From assembly GCA_907163375.1 (NCBI GenBank), contig CAJQUW010012516.1, forward strand, positions 186,001-250,000: 64,000 nt of DNA, read 5' to 3'. The position numbers and the translations under genes were made by a program. Source of the DNA: Prostheceraeus crozeri. Taxonomy: Eukaryota; Platyhelminthes; Polycladida; Euryleptidae. The notes under the pieces are model-generated. The model worked only from the letters and a program-made list of their open reading frames with translations. It did no database searches and was not told the DNA's origin. Below are positions 58,620 through 64,000 of the stretch, in pieces. Each line of letters begins with the position of its first letter. Within the stretch, counting starts at the first letter, position 1.

Positions 58620-60860
58620 GGCTGCCAGATTCGGATTCAGCATAAAATTCTGCATCTGTGGTGTGATTTCCAGCTCAATCGGCGAGAAAAAAATTTTCTT
58701 CAAAATTTTAACAGAGTTAAAATTTGGGACGTTTTGGTGTGTAGCGCTCAAACGAACCATCGGATGACAAAACGGTGGCCAGATTCGGATTCAGCGTGAA
58801 AATCTGCATCGGTATGGTGAATTTGAACGCCATCGGAGAGAAAAAATTTTCGCTGACGTCCCCCCCCTCTGGACAGCTCGCTTCGATTTTGGCTTCCAGT
58901 GGACGGATTTTGTCGTGCCATAGCTCGTTTGAAAGCTAAGAGTGAGACAAATTCACTGAAAGAATCGGCTTGTTCCTATCTGTCTTCGTTTAGATGTGAG
59001 ACGCCATTTAAGATTTTGGGACATTGGCGAAAAACGACAGAGTTAGAATTTGGGACGTTTTGGGCTGTAGCTTCAAAACGAAGCATCGGATTGGAAAACG
59101 GATTTCAGATTTGGAATCAGCGTGAAATTCTCTATCTGTATGGTGAGTTTCAAGGCAATCGGAGAGTTTCAAGTCAATCGGAGAGAAAAATTTTCAACAT
59201 TTTTCGGAAAAACGACAGAGTTAGAATTTGGGACGTTTTGGTGTGTAGCGCCCAAACGAAGCATCGGATGGGAAAACGGAGGCCAGATTCGGATTCAGCG
59301 TGAAATTCTGCATCGGTATGGTGAATTTGAACGCCAACGGAGAGAAAAAATTTTCGCTGACGTCCCCCCCCTCTGGACAGCTCGCTTCGATTTTGGCTTC
59401 CAGTGGACGGATTTTGTCGTGCCATAGCTCGTTTGAAAGCTAAGAGTGAGACAAATTCACTGAAAGAATCGGCTTGTTCCTATCTGTCTTCGTTTAGATG
59501 TGAGACGCCATTTAAGATTTTGGGACATTGGCGAAAAACGACGGAGTTAGAATTTGGGACGTTTTGGGCTCTAGCTTCAAAACGAAGCATCGGATTGGAA
59601 AACGGATTTCAGATTTGGAATCAGCGTGAAATTCTCTATCTGTATGGTGAGTTTCAAGGCAATCGGAGAGTTTCAAGTCAATCGGAGAGAAAAATTTTCA
59701 ACATTTTTCGAAAAAACGACAGAGTTAGAATTTGGGACGTTTTGGTGTGTAGCGCCCAAACGAAGCATCGGATGAGAAAACGGAGGCCAGATTCGGATTC
59801 AGCGTGAAATTCTGCATCGGTATGGTGAATTTGAACGCCAACGGAGAGAAAAAATTTTCGCTGACGTCCCCCCCCTCTGGACAGCTCGCTTCGATTTTGG
59901 CTTCCAGTGGACGGATTTTGTCGTGCCATAGCTCGTTTGAAAGCTAAGAGTGAGACAAATTCACTGAAAGAATCGGCTTGTTCCTATCTGTCTTCGTTTA
60001 GATGTGAGACGCCATTTAAGATTTTGGGACATTGGCGAAAAACGACAGAGTTAGAATTTGGGACGTTTTGGGCTGTAGCTTCAAAACGAAGCATCGGATT
60101 GGAAAACGGATTTCAGATTTGGAATCAGCGTGAAATTCTCTATCTGTATGGTGAGTTTCAAGGCAATCGGAGAGTTTCAAGTCAATCGGAGAGAAAAATT
60201 TTCAACATTTTTCGGAAAAACGACAGAGTTAGAATTTGGGACGTTTTGGTGTGTAGCGCCCAAACGAACCATCGGATGAGAAAACGGAGGCCAGATTCGG
60301 ATTCAGCGTGAAATTCTGCATCGGTATGGTGAATTTGAACGCCATCGGAGAGAAAAAATTTTCGCTGACGTCCCCCCCCCTCTGGACAGCTCGCTTCGAT
60401 TTTTGCTTCCAGTGGACGGATTTTGTCGTGCCATAGCTCGTTTGAAAGCTAAGAGTGAGACAAATTCACTGAAAGAATCGGCTTGTTCCTATCTGTCTTC
60501 GTTTAGATGTGAGACGCCATTTAAGATTTTGGGACATTGGCGAAAAACGACAGAGTTAGAATTTGGGACGTTTTGGGCTGTAGCTTCAAAACGAAGCATC
60601 GGATTGGAAAACGGATTTCAGATTTGGAATCAGCGTGAAATTCTCTATCTGTATGGTGAGTTTCATGTCAATCGGAGAGTTTCAAGTCAATCGGAGAGAA
60701 AAATTTTCAACATTTTTCGGAAAAACGACAGAGTTAGAATTTGGGACGTTTTGGTGTGTAGCGCCCAAACGAAGCATCGGATGAGAAAACGGAGGCCAGA
60801 TTCGGATTCAGCGTGAAATTCTACATGGAATTGGTGTATTTCCAGCTCAATCGGAGCACT
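58620..60860. repeat. 504-bp higher-order tandem array
   Basis: The units start CGCTGACGTCCCCCCC at 58851, 59355, 59859 and 60363, an exact spacing of 504 bases. The units differ by few substitutions. Within one unit, two sub-repeats of about 165-177 bases both start CGACAGAGTTAGAATTTGGG, followed by TTTTGG and CGAAGCATCGGAT. The rest of the unit is unlike. Diverged sub-repeats at 58620-58850 and 60725-60860 form the array edges and share TTTCCAGCTCAATCGG. An open frame of 134 codons repeats with each unit because 504 is divisible by three. Confidence 0.9.
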
Positions 60861-60904
60861 AGAACCGGAGATAGACGGGATTTTTAGTGTTTGGATGATG
60901 GGTA

Positions 60905-60985
60905 TTACGTCATCAGCTGATCGCCACACACTATATAAGCTGGGAACCGACAGAGACTTTTCATTTAGAGGAGAGATTGCCAACG
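60905..60985 (+). promoter_or_regulatory. CRE-like/TATA promoter and first exon
   Basis: A CRE/ATF-like TTACGTCAT at 60905-60913 is followed by a TATA box TATATAA at 60932-60938. Transcription would start near 60962. A short untranslated exon would run to a consensus donor CAACG|GTAAGT at 60985/60986. The promoter directly abuts the last sub-repeat of the 504-bp array. The arrangement was read from sequence; expression is not shown. Confidence 0.6.
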
Positions 60986-61646
60986 GTAAGTCGTCTCTCT
61001 GAGCTCCGATGATAGCTTCGGACATTCCAAATCCCGAGTTTCTATTAGAAACCGACTTAGAAAATTTCATTGCTGATATCAGCTAAGCCGTCAGACTTAG
61101 AGGTTAGCCAGGAGATGGCCTTCGTCTCCAGGCCATAAAAGACTCCAAAACTTTAAAGGCTTGTAACTTTGCTTCTACAAGTCCGTTTGACTTGATTCAA
61201 AAAAGGTTCGGTCGCTATTGACCTGCCCTAAGTGATAGACTACTTATAAAATTTCATAAGTAGTGCTAAAATATTGAAAAATTAAAATTCACTAGTTTTG
61301 GAGGTTTTCTGGGGTTTTCGACCCTGCTGAATTCAACTAAGACATTTATAAAGTTGTGGGAGGCGAGCTTCGGCTTGGAATTTGCAACCTTTGTAAACAA
61401 TCCACTGATTTTCATGTCAAAATCGGGGTCCGGATACCAACACAGTGATATGACGCACGCTCTGTCCGCGGGAGGTTGGATTTGTGGGCCGAGGCCTTGG
61501 AGTTGGGATAAGATCCCCTCTGAGTAATGCCTGTAACGGATTCAAAGGTTCGACACTTTCCACCAATCTCACAATTTAGCTGTATGATTACAAAAATGAC
61601 TGCCAATGTCGCCTGTTAGTAATTCTATTTCATCCTTCCTTTACAG
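60986..61646 (+). other. Predicted 5' UTR intron
   Basis: GTAAGT donor at 60986 and a pyrimidine-rich acceptor (CATCCTTCCTTTACAG) ending at 61646, just 16 bases before the start codon of the next feature. It contains no coding or repeat signal that I recognise. Confidence 0.55.
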
Positions 61647-61662
61647 ATACATAAGTTACAAA

Positions 61663-62316
61663 ATGGGAGGCAACTCAAAATTTTTATTTAAAAAGTGCTC
61701 TTGCGGAGAGATCAAGAGAGGGGGCGAATTCAAACGCCACATTAATAAGTATAAGAATACTCCTCACTTCCACGAGGAAAGAGCCGTTATTTCCGGCTGT
61801 ACACATTGCCTGAAATTTTTGAAAGGCAAGGAGCATGAGGCATTTTACATCGCCCACGCCGAATGTCCGCTCAAAAAGGCTAACAATTATACGACATCAG
61901 ACATCGGCAAAGTGATCGCGTCCTTCTTCAACGAAGAAACAGTCGATCTAGACGCAGCAATACAAGAGGCTATTGCAACAATTTTGGAACCTGCTTCTTC
62001 GGCCACTACCTCATCGACAGCAGAAGAGAAGGCACCACTAAGCGATTTGGACTGCTCAGATGACTCCGATTCTGAGGAGGTCGTCATCACTAAAAACACG
62101 GAAGAGATAGGAAAACCAACAAATCAGTCTTCCCCGAAAAAGAAAGTGATCGCACCTTCCCCAGTAAAGAAGGGGATTAAGCAGCAGATGAACAGCTGGA
62201 ATAAGGATGAGCAGATCGCAAAAGTGAGCCACGAATATGCACTCACGAAATTAAAAGATGAGCTCACTCGTTACAAAAAGAATGTTCGGCCCTTAGGGAT
62301 GACAATTTCCACCTGA
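61663..62316 (+). CDS. Unknown protein: Cys/His cluster, acidic middle, coiled coil
   Basis: 217 codons from an ATG 16 bases after a splice acceptor. The N-terminus has two Cys/His groups: C12-x-C14 with H26, H35 and H37, and C46-x2-C49 with H65-x2-C68, likely zinc-binding. Residues about 100-150 are Ser/Asp/Glu-rich (SDLDCSDDSDSEE), followed by a basic SPKKKV...SPVKK tract that could be a nuclear localisation signal, then a heptad-like helix (EYALTKLKDELTRYKK) near the end. The coiled coil appears to continue in the overlapping frame downstream. I do not recognise the family. No polymerase, integrase, capsid or transposase motif is visible. Confidence 0.6.
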   Translation: MGGNSKFLFKKCSCGEIKRGGEFKRHINKYKNTPHFHEERAVISGCTHCLKFLKGKEHEAFYIAHAECPLKKANNYTTSDIGKVIASFFNEETVDLDAAIQEAIATILEPASSATTSSTAEEKAPLSDLDCSDDSDSEEVVITKNTEEIGKPTNQSSPKKKVIAPSPVKKGIKQQMNSWNKDEQIAKVSHEYALTKLKDELTRYKKNVRPLGMTIST

Positions 62317-62756
62317 AGGGTCGGGTAGCCGAGATTCGGGCCCTCAAGACCCAAATAATTAACTTAGAACCTTTCCGCGAAAGGGCGCTTGCCAGCGAAA
62401 AACTAGTTGAAGAGCAGGCGACGTACATAAAATCACTAAAAGCTCAGGAAGAGGTGTCAAATTTAAAAATCGAGCAACTAAAGGCTAGCCTGACTGAGAG
62501 TCAGAAGAAAGAAGAGAGACGAACAACGCTCCACATTCCCATCATCAAGAGCAGAATCGTCGACAGCGTCATCCTTGAGAGTGAGGACTTGGATACCACA
62601 TTCGAGTGCTACGATGGGGCGATGGCGGAGATGCGATGCCTTCATCTCTCAATAAAACATGATGGTGACATCAAAGAATTACGCCACCGCAAGCGGAAAC
62701 TGCCGGCCAAATACTTGCCTCAGCCACCACCATCGAAGGTTCAACGAACCGGTTGA
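62262..62756 (+). CDS. Coiled-coil continuation in the overlapping -1 frame
   Basis: Open from 62262 to TGA at 62754-62756, overlapping the previous frame by 55 bases and displaced by one base backwards. From about 62300 the composition is strongly helical (EIRALKTQIINLE, EEQATYIKSLKAQEE, NLKIEQLKASLTESQKKEE) and continues the heptads of the first frame. The C-terminus is basic and proline-rich (KRKLPAKYLPQPPPSK). No good start codon lies at its beginning. A one-base indel, an assembly error or -1 frameshifting at CAAAAAG (62274-62280, imperfect slippery site) could each explain it. I cannot decide between them. Confidence 0.5.
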   Translation, partial: AHSLQKECSALRDDNFHLKGRVAEIRALKTQIINLEPFRERALASEKLVEEQATYIKSLKAQEEVSNLKIEQLKASLTESQKKEERRTTLHIPIIKSRIVDSVILESEDLDTTFECYDGAMAEMRCLHLSIKHDGDIKELRHRKRKLPAKYLPQPPPSKVQRTG

Positions 62757-62767
62757 ATTGATTTATG

Positions 62768-62829
62768 GTAAGTTAATATCATCTCTATCACTTGAATATA
62801 ATTTCATCTATTTTTCCTTCTATTTTCAG
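62768..62829 (+). other. Predicted short 3' intron
   Basis: 62 bases from ATG|GTAAGT to TTCTATTTTCAG. It begins 11 bases after the stop codon, so splicing would not alter the protein and the downstream exon would be untranslated. Confidence 0.5.
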
Positions 62830-62999
62830 ATACGACGAGAACGAACCAACGGCTCTCTTAAGGGCCACCATGGGGCAAGACATGATAGAACCTCCACGCG
62901 GTTTGCCCTGGGCAGTCTTTAGACTGGCGAATACTATCATTAAGTTGAATCTGCTATCAGTCAACTTGAACGTTACATCACATTAGAGGCGTTCTAAGC

Positions 63000-63480
63000 G
63001 TTCTATTATTTGTAAATAAAAGATATACTTTCACCAGTTTACAGATTAAAAATAAAGTTTCAATAGTGTGTACGTTAGAAATAAAGTTTTAGCTGTTTGT
63101 ATATCAAAAACAAAGTTTCAAGAGTTTACAAGTTAAAAAATAAAGTTTCAATGGTGTATACGTTAGAAATAAAGTTTTAGCTGTTTGTATATCAAAATAA
63201 AGTTTCAAGAGTCTACAAGTTAGAAATAACGTTTCAATAGTGTATGCGTTAGAAATAAAGTTTTAGCTGTTTGTATATCAAAATAAAGTTTCAAGAGTTT
63301 ACAAGTTAGAAATAAAGTTTCAATAGTGTGTATGTTAGAAATAAAGTTTTAGCTGTTTGTATATCAAAATAAAGTTTCAAGAGTTTACAAGTTAGAAATA
63401 AAGTTTCAATAGTGTGTATGTTAGAAATAAAGGTATAAGTGTTTGTAAAAATAAGATCGCAAGATTTACTAGTTTACAAG
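63000..63480 (+). repeat. Minisatellite packed with AATAAA signals
   Basis: Alternating short units of the kinds AAATAAAGTTTCAAGAG, AAATAAAGTTTCAATAGTG and AAATAAAGTTTTAGCTG, each followed by a TTTACAAGTTAG, TATGTTAG or TTTGTATATCA spacer, give a compound period of about 85-90 bases repeated about five times. Every 25-30 bases an AATAAA occurs, so the array offers more than ten possible polyadenylation hexamers in the 3' UTR of the upstream gene. Confidence 0.85.
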
Positions 63481-63745
63481 TTAGACTAAGTGTAAATTAA
63501 AATAAAATTATAACTGTTCACGAGTTAAAGCGTTGATGCAACGATGAACAATTAATAAGCTGAAAAGTTTTAGATTCACTTTAACATTACCATATGTTTA
63601 CAGATAGAAAGGTATCACAGCAAAGCTACTTCATGAGTTAGTTTGCCAGGAGTGTATCATCTCAAACTTTTACTCCGTCGTTGAAATTTCATGACGACTT
63701 TTTGCTAAACGAAAGTTAACACCAGAGGAGCGTAGGGGTGGGTGG

Positions 63746-63933
63746 TATAAAATAAGCCTACAGCACTGAGAGAGTTGGAGTGCATGAGCTATGTACATTC
63801 TTTTGACGACGAGAGGAGCGATTTAGCCGATGGCGCAGGTAGTTTCCCAGAGCATGGAGGACATTGTTTAGGTGACTCTAAGGACGTATGTCGAGCTGCC
63901 TTCAGTGATAGGCTTCCAACTCATGATGAATGA
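63746..63933 (+). promoter_or_regulatory. Candidate TATA promoter with short downstream frame
   Basis: TATAAAAT at 63746-63753 preceded by GGGGTGGGTGG. A start site near 63776 would lie 8 bases before an ATG at 63784, which opens 49 codons (MSYVHSFDDERSDL...) to 63933. Another frame stays open from 63873 to the window end. It resembles the compact promoter at 60.93 kb. The gene, if real, leaves the window; no family was recognised. Confidence 0.35.
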
Positions 63934-64000
63934 TGATATGCTTACGACCTACATTCAACCATTGGTGTATGCCCACACCCTCCCCCACAACGAGCTTGTC

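Noticed and set aside
58899-60816. Four tandem 134-137-codon open frames with nearly identical products
   Set aside because: They are a by-product of a 504-bp repeat whose length is divisible by three. No start context, domain or splice signal supports translation, and antisense frames repeat equally.
60687-61070. 127-codon minus-strand frame over the promoter
   Set aside because: It spans the tandem repeat and the TATA region antisense; no motif, and it conflicts with a consistent plus-strand promoter-exon-intron reading.

Overview
The window looks like intergenic, transposon-dense DNA from an invertebrate animal nucleus. The evidence is GT-AG introns, TATA/AATAAA-type signals, a tRNA-derived SINE, Penelope-like and LINE retroelements, and DNA transposons of the P, Tc1/mariner, pogo, piggyBac, hAT and PIF/Harbinger groups. 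No operon, rRNA or bacterial gene organisation is visible. The species cannot be named from sequence alone; the mix fits a marine invertebrate (inference).

Layout. 1-17 kb is mostly unrecognised AT-rich DNA. It holds hAT-like MITEs (5.8-6.9 and 10.0-10.8 kb), a SINE (7.5 kb), an inverted composite of a CAGAATTAGA-ended repeat family (8.2-12.4 kb), two LINE 3' fragments (13.0-13.4 and 14.1-15.2 kb) and one probable host gene: a cysteine-rich single-pass membrane protein with a PPxY tail (15.85-16.72 kb). 17.8-26 kb holds a mariner-type relic, a second SINE, foldback repeats, and a Tc1-like/IS630 transposon (23.65-25.60 kb) inserted in a MITE whose empty paralogue lies at 54.8-55.1 kb.

26.36-29.82 kb is a P-type (THAP-domain) transposon with 35-bp terminal inverted repeats that match exactly as I read them, a short target duplication and one long open transposase frame; it looks whole. 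31-36 kb carries two Penelope-like fossils, each a head-to-head inverted pair; the second is a near-perfect palindrome of two 1107-bp arms. 39-55 kb carries three piggyBac derivatives (one with two introns and decayed ends, one internally deleted and hit by a Harbinger MITE), a pogo/Tigger element with a single in-frame stop, foldback elements, and a hAT-like element with an exact 8-bp target duplication.

58.3-63.5 kb is the most unusual part. GC-rich minisatellites lead into a homogeneous array of 504-bp units (built partly from about 170-bp sub-repeats). The array runs straight into a CRE-like/TATA promoter, which drives a spliced gene of unrecognised family: a Cys/His cluster, an acidic stretch and a long coiled coil split over two overlapping frames. 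The gene ends in a minisatellite packed with AATAAA signals. A second TATA box near 63.75 kb suggests another gene leaving the window.

The transposons do not form a common pathway. The nested insertions give a relative chronology: Tc1 relic, then MITE; MITE family, then the Tc1-like element; piggyBac derivative, then the Harbinger MITE.
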